64,000 bases of DNA, taken from the NCBI GenBank assembly GCA_020226215.1, contig CM035230.1, forward strand, positions 19,635,883 through 19,699,882, written 5' to 3'. This stretch comes from Sindora glabra. Lineage: Eukaryota; Streptophyta; Magnoliopsida; Fabales; Fabaceae. Of the stretch, positions 46,430 to 58,941 are shown piece by piece. The position numbers were made by a program, and so were the translations under genes. Position 1 is the first letter of the stretch. Each line of letters begins with the position of its first letter. The notes under the pieces are model-generated. The model ran no database searches, had not been told where the DNA came from, and saw nothing but the letters and a program-made list of their open reading frames with translations.

Positions 46430-48905
46430 GGTGTATTCTAATGTGTATGGTCGTATAAGTACAACAACACTTAGGCAATTCTCTTTATTTTATTACATTC
46501 ATTGATGATCACGTAAGAAAGATATAGGTATACACATTGAAGACAAAAAAACCAAGTATTTGGGATATTTATTTAAACAATTTCACACTCTAGATGAAAG
46601 TGAAATAGGGAAGAAGTTAAAATGTATACACGCTAAGAATGAAGGTGAATATTTAGTACTTTTTTATATTTATTACAAATAGTAACGTATTAGACATTAG
46701 AAAACATCACCAAAGACTTCTCAACTAAATGGCCTATCTGAAAGGATGCATAAAATATTAGGTGAGAAAGTTAGATGTTTGCTTTCACATACTAGACTGC
46801 TAAAAACTTTTTGGCCTAAAGCTTTAAATACAATTGTGCATGTTTTGAATCACTCTTTGTGTGTTCTTTTATAGTTTGAAGGGCCAAAAAAAGGTTTGGT
46901 TTGATAAGAATATTTCTTATGATCATTTACTAGTTTTAGTATGTAAAACATTTATCATATTCTTAAAGATAAAAGATCTAAGCTTGATTTGAAGACAAAG
47001 CAATGCATATTTTTAGGTTACAATGAAGATGAATTTAGCTATAAATTCTATGATCCTATTAAAAAGAATTTGATTAAAAGTAGAGATGCTATGTTTATGG
47101 AAGATCAAATAGTGAAAGACACTAGTAAGGAAGAAGTGGTGGTGCCTCAACAAAGTGAACCATTACCTAACTCAAATATAGGTCATCCAAGAGAGAAGTA
47201 GAATAGAGTTGAAGCTCAAAATTTTAAGAATGATGCAATTAATATAGATGACCCTATACAAAATGTATATGATGAACATCCAACACTAGAGGCTTTAGTT
47301 ATTGCTCTTTGAAAATCTATCAGAATCGGACAACCTTCTACAAGGTATACTAGAGATGATTTTGTTCTTTTAACTTGTAGAGGAGAGCCAAAATGTTATG
47401 ATAAGGCCATGAAAGATGAATATAAAAATGAGTTGATTGAAGCTATGTAAGATGAAATGAAATTTTTGCAGGAAAATCACACCTATGAGTTAATAAAATT
47501 ACTAAAAAATATGAAAGTTTTGAAGAACAAGTAGGTGTATAAAATAAAGAATGAAGAAAATAACTCTAAACCTCGATATAAAGTCAAATTAGTTGTAAAA
47601 GGATTCAATCAAAAAAAGGAATTGACTTTAGTGAAAATTTTCTCCTATTGTGAAAATGTCTTCTATTCATATAATACTTAGCTTAGCAACTAATTTTGAT
47701 GTAGAAATTAAGCAGATAGATGTGAAAATAGCTTTTTTTCATGGTGATTTAGAAGAAAATATTTACATAGAGCAATTAGAGGATTTTGAAGTAAAGGAAA
47801 AAGAAAACTATATATCCAAATTAAGGAAAAGTCTTTATATGCTAAAGCATTTCCCTAAATAGTAGTATAAGAAGTTTGAGCTAGTTATAAAGGAGCAAGG
47901 TTACCTTCAGACAACTTTTAATTACTACATGTTTATTCAAACATTCTTTAATGATGATTTTATTATTCTTTTACTCTATGTTGATGATATTTTGATTTTT
48001 CGCAAGAATGTTGTGAGAATTGCTAAACTGAAGAAATAATTGAGTAAGTCTTTTGCCATGAAAGATCTAGGTTAGGCAAAATAGATTTTAGGCATGATGA
48101 TTACTTAGGACAGATGTGCAAGAAAACTCTATTTATCATAAGAGAAGTATATCAAAAAGGTACTTTAAAGGCTTAGTATGAAAAATGCCAAAGTTATTTC
48201 AAGTCCTCTTGCAACTCATTTTAAATTGAGTACCAAGTAATGTCCAACTACAAATAAGGAAGAGCAAGATATGGAAAGAATTTCTTATACCTCAGCAATT
48301 AGAAGTTTAATGTATGCAATGGTATATATTGGACCTAACATTACTCATGCTATTGGTACAGTAAGTTATTTTCTCTCAAATCTAGATAAAGAGCATTGGA
48401 ATGCAATAAAATAGATTATGAGATATCTTCGAGGTACAACTAATTTGACCTTATATTTTAGAGATGAAAAAATTTTGCTAATTGGTTTTACTGATGCAAA
48501 CTTAGTTGGAGATATTGATTTTCATAAGTTTACTTCTAATTATTTGGTCAAGTTTGTAAGGGGAGATGTGACATGACAATTTAAATTACAAAAATATGTT
48601 GCTTTTTCAACTATAGAGGAAAAATTTATTATAACAATTGAAGCATGTAAAGAGTTGCTATGGATGAAGAAGTTTCTTCAAGAATTTGAATTTAAGTAAG
48701 ATTGCTATATCTTGTTTTGTGACAATTAGAGTGCAATACTTCTTGTTAAAAATTCTACTTTCCATGCAAGGTCAAAACATATTAAGGTTTGTTACTATTG
48801 GATACGTGATGTTCTGAGTGATAAGTTGTTGAAACTTGAGAAAGTTTATACAAATAATAATGGTGTTGATATGTTGACTAAACTTTTATTAAGGGAAAGG
48901 TTTGA
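46430..48905 (+). pseudogene. Copia integrase, reverse transcriptase and RNase H remnant
   Basis: Integrase pieces lie at 46,430-47,100, including KTKQCIFLGYNEDEFSYKFY, the usual segment after the core. RT includes FDVEIKQIDVKIAFFHGDL (about 47,695-47,750), KLRKSLYMLKHFPK and the catalytic LLLYVDDILIF motif near 47,970. RNase H and the C-terminal part include SYTSAIRSLMYAMVYI (48,290 on), IMRYLRGTTNLTLYF, CKELLWMKKFLQEFEF, SAILLVKNSTFHARSKHI and VDMLTKLLLRERF (to about 48,905). Stops interrupt each domain, several by change of a Gln or Trp codon to TAG/TAA/TGA. Confidence 0.82.
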
Positions 48906-48964
48906 AGTATATTGCTTAATTGTTGGAATGGTTGCATTCTCTTCTCAATCGAAAGGGGGAGATT

Positions 48965-49560
48965 TGTTGATAGTAGGTTCCTTCTAAATAGAACCATAGT
49001 TTCATTATATTTACTATTTAGTATAAAGGAAAAAATATAAAAGATTCCAAAAAAAAAAAAGAAGAAGAAGAAGAAAAAGGCATGTGTGGCTATTTTGTAA
49101 TTAGCCCTATTTTCACTAGGAAGGCCAAAGTTTGTTTTTTAGCATCAGACATTTCAAATCCTTCTTGTTTAAGGATTTGCACGGTTATGTATCTATATAT
49201 ATATATATAGCGGAACAGAGTTTTTTTGGGTGTGGCATTGGAAGGCATATAAAGGAGATTTTATCCTTTGGTTTTTTAAAAAGGCATGTTGAGCTTAGAG
49301 TTCCATGAAAATCAATATTATGGGTGGAATTAAAAGGATCTTGCACGACATGAACAAAAGCATTTGCTTTGTGGAGCTGAACAGCAACAAAAGTCAGCCA
49401 ATTTTCTTTGCTCCCCGGATAGTGCAGGAAGACGAAGAAATTTTGACAAATTGTGCCAAAAAAAATTATTACTTTTTTTACTCATATTTACATCAGATTT
49501 GAGTGTATTATTTCTAGTAATGTGGGTAGTATATTGCATATTTTTCTATTGATTTTCCTT
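48965..49560 (+). repeat. 3' LTR
   Basis: It starts immediately after the polypurine tract and matches the 5' LTR over about 410 bases. It carries a short TA run and a GAA run. Sequence beyond about 49,375 is presumed U5, without a 5' counterpart to confirm it, so the right edge is an estimate. Confidence 0.7.
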
Positions 49561-49569
49561 TTCTTTGCT

Positions 49570-50590
49570 AGTTGTTTTTACATAATAATTTGTGTTAATT
49601 ATTATATTAATTTTGTTGATAATTCCACTTGTTTTGGTGAAAAGTTGTCATACTGGTTATTTCCTAAAATTTTTGAGAAGATATTATATCCATTATTTTA
49701 TTAGTAAATTTTTTTACTAGATTAGATCTAATGATTTTTACTCTCATATTGAAAGTTTTCTCATTAAAAATTTCTGGTCTCCTGATTTATTTTTTTTCAC
49801 AATATTTTCTAATGATATATTTTATTATATGTATAGGAAAAGTTGATACAAATGAATAGTTTAATTTTTCTATTACATATTACTTTAGTAATTTTTTCCA
49901 ACATCACTTTATATGAAAGTACCTTCGAATATCGAACATAAGATTATTTATCCAATATGTAACGTTCTGTAACTCAGTTTCTTATCCCCTTTGTTTTCCC
50001 CCTTACCTACGTACCCAGATCCAGCCTCGAAAAAGAACTAATATTGCTATGTAACTGTACGTAGGAAAAACATCACAATTGAAGTCATCCCTCCCAATTA
50101 TTTCTCGAATCACAAATATAATCTAAAGTTGAATTAATCTTTCAAGTTGGTTTAAAAAAATTAATTCTTGTATGAACTTAATTCATCATGGGCCGAAAAA
50201 TAATCTTTTATTTTATACAATATTGGTGACATGAAGATTCAGGGAGAATAATAAAAAGAATATAAATTAGTTCCCACTTGAAGTTTTTTTCCATATTTGT
50301 AAGTGTAGATAATATTAAGGAGAGCAACTCTCTTAGTCTATTGGGTTCATAACAATTTTTTAAGCAGTAATATGTGGATGATTTTAACCATTAAACCTCA
50401 ACACTGTCCACGCAACTCGGTATGAGTTACTGAAGATTGTTTCAGTAACTAGGTTTAGTTTATAATTTTATCCAAAACATCTTCTGCCAGAAAAAAAAAT
50501 CCAATATTTAAAAGAAATTATATCTTCTTACTACTATAATACTACATTATTTAATTATTTATATATAAATAAATAAATAATTTTTCTAAA
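49570..50590. other. AT-rich spacer
   Basis: No gene was recognised. From about 50,390 (CCACGCAACTCGGTATGAGTT) it shows further weak similarity to the 40.9-41.1 kb block. Confidence 0.4.
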
Positions 50591-50594
50591 AGAT

Positions 50595-50810
50595 GTCTGT
50601 CAACAAAGCAAAGCGTCGAAGTATCAGAGAAAGCTGATAAAAGCAATAGTGCCATTTTTTCCAACAACTCCGACTTTTTGTTTGGTGGAAATTTCGTTCC
50701 ATAAATGTGAGGCACACTTGTGCAATGCAAGGAAAGCCACTGGGATGTTTCCCCAATATGAGAGGCTTAGAATCAAATGCTAATGCTCATGATTTTTCCC
50801 AATATCATCC
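50595..50810 (+). repeat. Receptor upstream block (single-copy version)
   Basis: This is the counterpart of 40,906-41,350: GCAAAGCG, AAAGCTGATAAAAGCAATAG, CCAACAACTCCGACTTTT, GGTGGAAATTTCGTTCCA, GGAAAGCCACTGGGATGTTT and CAAATGCTAATGCTCATGAT. Confidence 0.7.
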
Positions 50811-50924
50811 TTCCCAATTGTTTTTCATGCCAAACGTATAATTTAATTTTAACGAATTTTACATGTTTTGAAATAGGTAGATCAAGTTAGATCTACAATA
50901 CGATGTATTTACATAGTTTTGGTT

Positions 50925-51430
50925 CTGATAAAATATAAGTTGTGTGATTTTAATTCCTTTAATTTAAAATAATTTATTTTGATCATTTTAAATATATAAT
51001 TTGCGCAATTTTAATCATTTGGTATGACCTCTGTTAACTTGTTGATTTCACAAGCCTACATCTACTCCAATGCTTCTTCCATATTAATATGAAATAGTTT
51101 TTGTGTAAGTATGAATTGAAATCTTTATTTAGGTATCTAAATTTTTAAACAAAATCAACTAATTGTGCATGAAATTTTGAATCTTTCATGGAGTTTATTA
51201 TCCTAGAAATTCTAAAATATGTATTTTGTTTAAAAATAATGTAATGGTTGCTTAGAAATCAAAACCAGAGTTGGTGAAAGCTAACAAAAATTGATATAAG
51301 TCAAATAGGATTACTAAAATAACATCAATTATATATTCAGAAAAATAAAAAAATAGAATATCTTAAATTAAAGAAATTAAAATTAACAGTTTGTATTGTA
51401 AAGAGACCGAAATTGCATTTAATATCACAA
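50925..51430. mobile_element. Long-TIR MITE, copy 1
   Basis: The left arm contains GTTGTGTGATTTTAATTCC and TTTAATTTAAAATAATTTAT. The right arm, inverted, contains TACAAACTGTTAATTTTAAT and TTTCTTTAATTTAAGATATTC, so the ends form an imperfect inverted repeat of roughly 70 bases. The same design and sequence occur at 57,680-58,176. No coding capacity. It lies between the receptor pseudogene's promoter and the upstream block. Confidence 0.55.
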
Positions 51431-51599
51431 TCTGAAAGAAAAGACTTCTTTTTGGTACGATGGTATACGAGGAACCAAATACATTCTACAAAGTAATCAA
51501 ATTACTCACTACGTAATGGCAGTTCAATGCGCACGTAATGTAAATATTTTAAATAAATGAGTGGACTTTGTTATATCAGTTATCACGAGTCAACGTAAA

Positions 51600-51735
51600 T
51601 ATACTTTTCTTTCTCCTTACGACTTTTTGGACTCTTGCGCGTGAACACAATCCATGTTATTAACTTACTCTTCCTTCACCCACATGAACGCCTATAAATC
51701 AAACTTCTCCTCTCAACTATAACACAAGAGAAGCT
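51600..51735 (+). promoter_or_regulatory. Core promoter and leader of the LRR receptor pseudogene
   Basis: CCTATAAATC (TATA box at 51,693-51,699) lies 37 bases before the ATG at 51,736. A short leader, AACTATAACACAAGAGAAGC, directly precedes it. The block from CGCGTGAACACAATCC has a counterpart at 43.74-43.9 kb. Confidence 0.6.
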
Positions 51736-54700
51736 ATGGGGTTATACTTGTTGTTTTCAGTCCTTTGTTTCCACTTCTTCCTCTTCCATTTCCCTTCCTT
51801 TTCCTTTTCTTCTTCTTTGATGCCATTCTGCAATCATGGCCAGAGCTCTGCTTTACTTGACTTCAAGAATTCCTTTACTCTTCGTAGTGGAGCCTCTGGC
51901 GAATGTGTTGGTAACCAATTTTCTTATCCTAAGACCAAATCATGGAAGAATGGTACAAATTGCTGCTTGTGGGATGGGGTCACTTGTGATGCTATGACAG
52001 GCCACATCATTGGCCTCGACCTTAGCTGTAGTTGGCTTCGGGGTGAATTTCATCCCAACAACAGCCTCTTACTCATCTTCAAAGACTCAACCTTGCTCAC
52101 AATCATTTCTTTGGTTCTCCAATATTCCCTGCATTCGGTGCGCTTACGAGTCTTACACATCTGAACTTATCCACCTCTGTTTTTACAGGTGAAATCCCTC
52201 CGAAAATCTCACAGCTGTCCAAATTAGTCTCACTTGATCTCTCTTACATCTATCCTACCGATCTTGATTTCCTCACATATAACTTGGGTCAACTGAGTCG
52301 CTTGAGGTTTGAACCATCCACATGGAAAAATCTCATTCTAAATTTAACTGATTTACGAGAGTTTGTTCTAGACTCTGTAAATATGTCTTCCATTAGACCA
52401 AGGTCTCTGTCTTTGCTGAAAAATTTTTCATCCTCTTTGGTCTCTCTTGATCTTGCATACACAAGTTTGCAAGGGAATTTGTCAAATAATATTTTCAGTT
52501 TGCCAAATCTCCAAGGGTTTCGTTTGACAGGGGACCAGAACCTCAAGATTCAACTTCCAGTGTCCAATTGGAGCACTCATCTGAGGTATTTAGATCTCTC
52601 TGTGAATACTTTCTCAAAAGAAATGCTTGATTCCCTAAGCCAGTTGAAGTCTCTTGAACATTTAAATCTTTATGATTGCAATCTTCAAGGGTTGACTCCT
52701 CCAAATTTTTGTAACCTTACACAACTAACTTTTTTGAGTCTCCATTCAAATAACTTAAATGTTGAGATCTCTTCATCACTTTCAAACCTTCAGCATCTCA
52801 CTTATTTGGATCTTTCATATAATAGTTTTGGTGGCCAAATCCCAAATGTGTTCAACCAACTTAGCAAATTGGAATATTTGTCCCTCCATGAAAATAATTT
52901 TGGAGGGCAGTTACCATCAACATTGTTCAACCTATCTCAACTTTCACATTTAGATTGTTCATATAATGCATTAGTTGGTCCCATCCCTAATAACACTAGT
53001 GTTGGTTCACATTTAATCAACATAATACTATCAAATAACCTACTAAATGGAACAATACCTCATTGGCTTTTTTCTCTACAATCTTTATTGACTTTAGATC
53101 TCCATAATAACCAATTAATAGGGTATATTTGTGAAGTCTCGTCTTATTCACTGCAAAGTCTAGATTTATCCAACAATATGCTACAAGGTAATATTCCAAA
53201 TTCAACTTTTGAGCTTGTAAATCTTACTGACTTGAGTCTATCAAAAAATAATTTAAGTGGTGTTAAATTTTCAAATTTTAGTGATTTAGAAGTCATTGAT
53301 CTTTCTGAAAACCATTCTTTCACTTAACTTTGACAACAATGTCTAGTACACCATTCATAACCTCCAATCTTTATATTTATCTACTTGCAATATCTCCAAT
53401 TTCCCAGAGTTCATAGCTAACCTTCAAAACTTGAGAGTGTTAGACCTTTCAAATAACCAAATTCATGGAAGGGTGCCCAAATGGTTTACTAATGTGGGAA
53501 ATGGTTCTTTGTCCTATTTGAATTTATCTGCCAATCTTTTGACGTTAGTTGAGTATCTCTCATTGATGAGCATAGGAAGTCTTGATCTTAGCTCCAACTT
53601 GTTGTAAGATCTTCCAATTCCCCTTTTGAACATTGAGTTCTTTTCTATCTCAAATAACAAATTGAGAGGAAATATTTCTTTTGCTATTTGCAATGCAAGT
53701 TCACTTGTTGTACTTGACTTGTCGTGCAACAACTTGGCAGGACTCATTCCACAATGCCTTGGAAGTATTGCAAATCTTTTTGTTTTGAATTTAAAGTTAA
53801 ATAAACTTTTAGGGTCTCTGCCTCAAAACTTCTCAATTGGAAACATGTTAACAGATTTAAATTTTAATGGCAATCACTTGAAAGGCCCTCTACCTTGATC
53901 TTTGGCCAATTGTAAAGAACTTGAACTTTTGGATCTTGGTTATAATAATATAAAGGATACCTTTCCCTATTGGCTTCAATCATTACCAAAATTGCAAGTT
54001 CTTGTCTTACGAGGAAATGAGTTCCATGGTGCCATTATTGCCAATATCATGGTCAACCATCCTTTCCCCAAGCGAAGAATTTTTGACATCTCCAATAATG
54101 ATTTTGAGGGACTTTTGCCAGCAGCATACATAAAAGAATTTAAAGGGATGATAGACATTGATGATAGTATAAGTGGCTTGCAATATATGGGATTTCAAGG
54201 CCCTTCATCTTATATGTACTCTTTGGTTGTCACCATTAAGGGAAATTACATTGAGATGAGTAGGATTTTAACTACATTCATAATAGTTGATATGTCAAAT
54301 AACAAGTTTGAAGGACAAATTCCAGAAGCCATTGGAGAGCTTGAATCACTCAAAGGGCTTAACCTTTCACATAATATGATCAATGGTTCTATTCCAAAGT
54401 CATTGGGAAAGTTGGTTAATCTAGAATGGTTAGATCTTTCCTGGAACCAGCTTAACGGAGGGATCCCTTCAACATTGATCAATTTGAACTCTCTTTCCAT
54501 TTTGAACCTCTCACAAAATCATCTTACTGGAATCATACCTGTTGGCAAACAATTTAATACCTTCATGAATGATTCATATGTGGGAAATTTAGACCTGTGT
54601 GGATTTCCAATGTCTAAAACATGCAACAAGCATCAGACACAAATACGACCATCTTCATCAACCTTTCAGCATGAAGAGGAATCTGGATTTACTTGAAGGG

Positions 54701-54858
54701 CCGTAGCACAAGGATATGGATGTGGGATGGTATTTGGAATAATCATTGCATGTATTGTATTCAAAACTGGAAAGCCTAAGTGGCTTGTAAGAATGGTTGG
54801 AGGTGAGCCCAACAGAAGGGTGAAGAGAACAAGAGGCAATATCCATGCAAATCACTGA
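51736..54858 (+). pseudogene. Cf-type LRR receptor-like protein, nearly full length, inactivated
   Basis: The product would be a plasma-membrane receptor-like protein without a kinase domain, of the Cf-4/Cf-9/EIX class, which senses extracellular ligands in immunity. In order: signal peptide (MGLYLLFSVLCFHFFLFHF); LRRNT with SALLDFKNSF and CCLWDGVTCD; about 25 LRRs of LxxLxLSxNxLxGxIP type with many N-glycosylation sites; the island region (IKGNYIEMSRIL after a degenerate stretch); last LRRs; cap LCGFPMSKTCN; acidic juxtamembrane EEESGF; TM segment GYGCGMVFGIIIACIVF; and basic tail KPKWLVRMV...GNIHANH ending TGA at 54,858. Lesions: a frameshift near 52,070 (one base lost, relative to the family), a second frame change near 53,320, and in-frame stops TAG 53,344, TAA 53,605, TGA 53,896 and TGA 54,694. 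No intron is needed. The start is the ATG just after the TATA-led leader. The short truncated product (142 codons) would be mostly signal peptide and LRRNT. Confidence 0.9.
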
Positions 54859-55260
54859 AGAAGAAATTAGTCAGTCCAAATTTGTGATACAATATGTTGT
54901 GTCTTCTTGTGAATTTCCTTTTTGTTATTGTTGTTTTTCTCTATTTTATGGGTAAAGTCTTGAGTCATAATGTCTCAGTTTGGATTGTAATCTTATTTAA
55001 TAAAGTAATTCAATTGCTTCTGCATTGCAAATGAGTTTGCTTTAACTTCTAATGTCTGAAATCAAATAAGTTGAATTAATTATGGGCATGGTGTCATCAA
55101 ACGCTAATTTGAGTCCAATTCTAAGAATAACGCAATTAGCAAAAAAAAGAAAAAAAATCTTACGTATCTCATTGAAAATAAAATACATTGCATTTTGTTT
55201 CTTCTTTGAAATTAATTCTAAAATCTTTTTATTATACCTACAGTATTATATCTATTAAAC
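54859..55260. other. 3' flank of the receptor pseudogene
   Basis: A likely 3' untranslated region, with AATAAAGTAATTC near 54,999 as a plausible polyadenylation signal. Nothing else was recognised. Confidence 0.45.
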
Positions 55261-55263
55261 ATT

Positions 55264-55383
<120 letters not shown>

Positions 55384-55389
55384 TGCAGT

Positions 55390-57670
55390 TGATGAACTTG
55401 TATTCAAATATATATATTTCGAATTAATTCTAATTTCCACTTGGCCAATTTTATCCTTTGAGTTCCTTAATTTACAAGTTGCATCATTTCTTAACAAATC
55501 CAACAATTTCTTAGGAATGATACGTTGGTTGACATATTATTAGATTAAGGCTAAATTTTAGATTAAGTGATTATGATTTTTCTCTTTTTTACACAGTAGC
55601 TTAAAAAGTGACAGTATGCTCTCATATGACTCACTTTGATATACATAATTGAACTTTATGTTAGTCATACATTTCCTAAATTTAATATTATCAGCAAGTT
55701 AATGGAATAGGCATTCAGTTTTTATGAATAATTTTAATGAATTTAAATTTGATCTAGTAATTTTTTTAAAACTGTTGTTGAATAAAAACTGATATATTAT
55801 TAAATAAAAATAATAATTAATATTTTTCCAACAATATTGATAATTTATTAATAATATACCGAAAATACATTAGTGAATAGTACTGTAAAATTAATTTATA
55901 TTGATAGAGAATTTTTTTTTGGTGCATATGGTGAATTAATTATGTTCTTTAATCATAGCATCTACAAAATTGAAGGTCTTAAAAAGGGATACAATTTCGA
56001 AAGTTTTAATGAGCCATGCCGTAAATAGACTAAATAATTGAACAAAAATGAATTTAGAAGTTATTACCCAATTAAAATTTAACAATTTTTTATTCTTTCT
56101 ATTTTTCATCCTCTTTTCTTATTCTAATATGGATATAAATAATTGAAGCATGAAAAGATTATACTCTGGAAGTTTCCCTTTCAAACTCTGATAGATCTAC
56201 GTCATACATGGTAACTGTCTTACGATTGTAGTTTGGTTTAAGAGTTTGAATGGCTACAGCTTATATATTTATGATGGCGATATCAATTGACTTTTTGGAC
56301 TATTATATATTTACTTGATAGGTTTTCTCATTTATAGTTATAAGAAATTGTGCCTATAAAATTGTATATTTATACATAATTTTACATATGCATGCATTGC
56401 ATGAGCTTAATATAATCTTACAATGTGTATATGTTAGTATACTGGAAAACCTATTATTAATTACCCTATTTAATTGTGATGTGAGTTCATGAAGGGTAAA
56501 TTTTATTTTTACGCTGGTTAAAAATTTTAAAAATACCTTACTTATTATTTATTTTTAGAGCAATTAAAAATTGTATTATATTAATAATAATATATCTCAT
56601 AAAATAATATTTATAAAAAAATACAAAGCCTTGAGAACACACAAAAAGTCTAGTTTTGACATAAAGATATAGATTTAAATTTAATTCATTATCAATATAA
56701 ATTAACTTTAATTTATCATTCACTTATTTATTATCATATTAATAAAAAAAAACTTTTCTATCTTGCATATAAACTAATTGGCTTCATTTGGTTGTAAGAA
56801 AAATGAAGAAAGAAACAAAATAGAGAAAAAGAAATGAAGAAGAAAGAAAATATTTTCTTTCCCTGTATTTGTTAATAAAAAAATTGGAAAGAAAGAAATG
56901 ATTTTTTCTTATTTGGTTGAATAAAAAAATGAGAAGAAAGAATAGGTAATAAGTTAAAATGATAATAATAGCCTCACTGCAAATCAGCATTTTGATTTAA
57001 ATAACGACAACAATTAAAACTTTACGGTTGTGTAGAACCCACTTGCATAAAGGAGACTACTTAGAAATAATATTTAATCCTTTATTTAAAAAGGTGTTGA
57101 TTGTTTTATCACTTAAAATTCAAAATGAATCATATTAGTTTCTTATTTTTGCTTTTATTCTAATTACTCGATCATTTCTTTACTTATAATATTAAAATAA
57201 ATAATAAAAAAATTGAAAAACAAGTATGTTTGGCATTGTTAATGTGAGATATATAACAATTCACTTTTATTCATTTTAACATTGTAAGTGAATTGAGAGA
57301 AGAATATTTACAAATAAAAATAAGATGACTAATAGTGTTAGTAATAAAATGTGAGAAATATAGTAATAATCATTTTTATAAATAAGGATTAATCATTGTA
57401 CTTACCCTTGCTCAAAAACTTATAGCGATTTGATAGAAATACTTGGCCATAAGAAGCTCCTTGAATTTTATATTATCTTGCTTTATTGAGTTATAAATGT
57501 ATAAAAGATCAAAGAAGCATTAAGAGAATTCTTTTTTCTTAGCAATTTTTTCAAATTTATAATTATAAACGATTGTAATGTTAACTGGCACATAATTAGG
57601 GGGAGTGCAATGGTCTAGATTTTTCCTTCATTCATCCTTTATCCTTTTCACCTCTACATTAATATAAGAC
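55390..57670. other. AT-rich gene-free region
   Basis: No gene, RNA gene or clear repeat. A purine-rich stretch near 56,790-56,950 (GAAGAAAGAAAA and similar, with two TATTTGGTTG-like phrases) could be another degenerate MITE, but no border was defined. Confidence 0.4.
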
Positions 57671-57679
57671 AAGACATGA

Positions 57680-58176
57680 AGTTCTAAAATATAAATTAAG
57701 CGATTTTAGTCCTTTAATTTAGAATAATTTATTTTGATCTCCTTAAGTATTAAATTGGTGTAATTTTAATTTCCTATTTAATTTTTTTTATTTCTAACAA
57801 TTTCTGTCAACTCTTATTTGACTTCTAAATATTCATTGCCTTATTTTTTAGATAAATCATTTTTTAAAATTTTTTATAAACAATTAATTCTTAAAATGAT
57901 TCAAATTTTCATTTCTAACTCTTTGAATTTTTTTCCAAAATTTTTATAATATAGAAAATAACTACCTGTTACATTTATATATAATAAAAGTCATTTTAGG
58001 TTATTATTGAAAAAAATATTAGGTGGATATGATCTTATGGTATTGGGAAATTGCTAAAAATCAAATAGAAAAATCAAAAGTGCACCAATGTATTATTTAA
58101 AGGGACTAAAATAGACAATTTCAAATTATGGGATCAAAATCATACAATTTATATTTTGGTGAAACTAAAATTATAT
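57680..58176. mobile_element. Long-TIR MITE, copy 2
   Basis: The left arm reads AAATATAAATTAAGCGATTT followed by TAGTCCTTTAATTTAG. The inverted right arm reads AAATATAAATTGTATGATTT followed by TGATCCCATAATTTG, and further inside TATTTTAGTCCCTTTAAATA. The inverted repeats extend about 90 bases. The family is shared with 50,925-51,430. MITE copy C is inserted at or just beside its right end. Confidence 0.6.
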
Positions 58177-58179
58177 TTA

Positions 58180-58938
58180 GGGTCCGTTTGGTTGGGGGAA
58201 AAATGAATTTTTGGAATTCATTTTCTAACTTTTCCTTGTTTGGATATTTAAAAATTTTGATTAACAGGAAAATGAATTCTGGTCAACCAGAAAGTTATAT
58301 TATTTTTAAGGAAAATAACTTCTCATTTTTAAAAATGAAATTCATTTTTTTTGTTACTCAATACATCCATACCCGAGCCCAAATTTTTTACCTCCTTACC
58401 TTGTTATGCTATTGCGATCATAAATAAAATTTATTTTTATTTATTAAATATTTTATGATAGATGTTCTATTTTTATTTTTATAAAATTTATTTTTATTTA
58501 TTAAAGTTTAGGTGCACATTTTTATGTAATATTTACTAAAATATTCTTTATTTTTTTCTCATGATGGATTCTCTATTATATAATATTTCATAACAATTAA
58601 TTAAACTAACTATGTGAATCTATATATAAGATTTTGTAATGCCTTTAATATATATTTTATTATTAAAAATTAATTATTATTGGACTATTGGGCATCAAGA
58701 ATAATAAAAATTTTATTAAAAAATTTCTTTTATAAAAGGTAAGTAAAATTATAATAATTTTGAAGTAAATAATTTTGATTTACTTTAAACGAAATTAATT
58801 TTTCTTTGTATATCAAATATTAGAAAATATTTTTTCTCTATGCATCAAACAGCAGAAAATCAATTCATTTTTCAAAAATATATTTTCTTAGGAAAGCATT
58901 TTCTAAAATTTTCATTTTCCTCTAAACCAAACGCAACC
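58180..58938 (+). mobile_element. Tourist-like MITE, copy C
   Basis: This 759-bp element has ends GGGTCCGTTTGGTTGGGGG and, inverted, GGTTGCGTTTGGTTTAGAGG. It is flanked by TTA on both sides (58,177-58,179 and 58,939-58,941), the canonical PIF/Harbinger target. It is the best-preserved of the three copies and collinear with copy B. Confidence 0.88.
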
Positions 58939-58941
58939 TTA

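Larger units (their letters stand above)
44634..49560 (+). mobile_element. Ty1/copia retrotransposon, decayed but with both LTRs recognisable
   Basis: The element runs from a 5' LTR starting TGTTGTTGGTGGGTTCC to a 3' LTR starting TGTTGATAGTAGGTTCC. Between them lie gag, protease, integrase, RT and RNase H in copia order. A purine tract GAAAGGGGGAGATT (48,951-48,964) sits directly before the 3' LTR, as expected for plus-strand priming. Many stop codons and several frame changes make it inactive, though the reading is much better preserved than in the copia remnant at 33-36 kb. The right limit is uncertain: I could follow the 3' LTR only to where the 5' copy stops matching (about 49,375), and the true LTR probably extends a few hundred bases more. 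No target duplication was confirmed. Confidence 0.85.

Noticed and set aside
49950..50020. TTACC near 50,004 as the target duplication partner of TTACC before the copia 5' LTR
   Set aside because: It is not preceded by a CA terminus and the LTR end cannot be placed there by comparison with the 5' copy.
53017..53205. Antisense open frames within the LRR receptor region
   Set aside because: They are shadows of the LRR coding sequence on the other strand.
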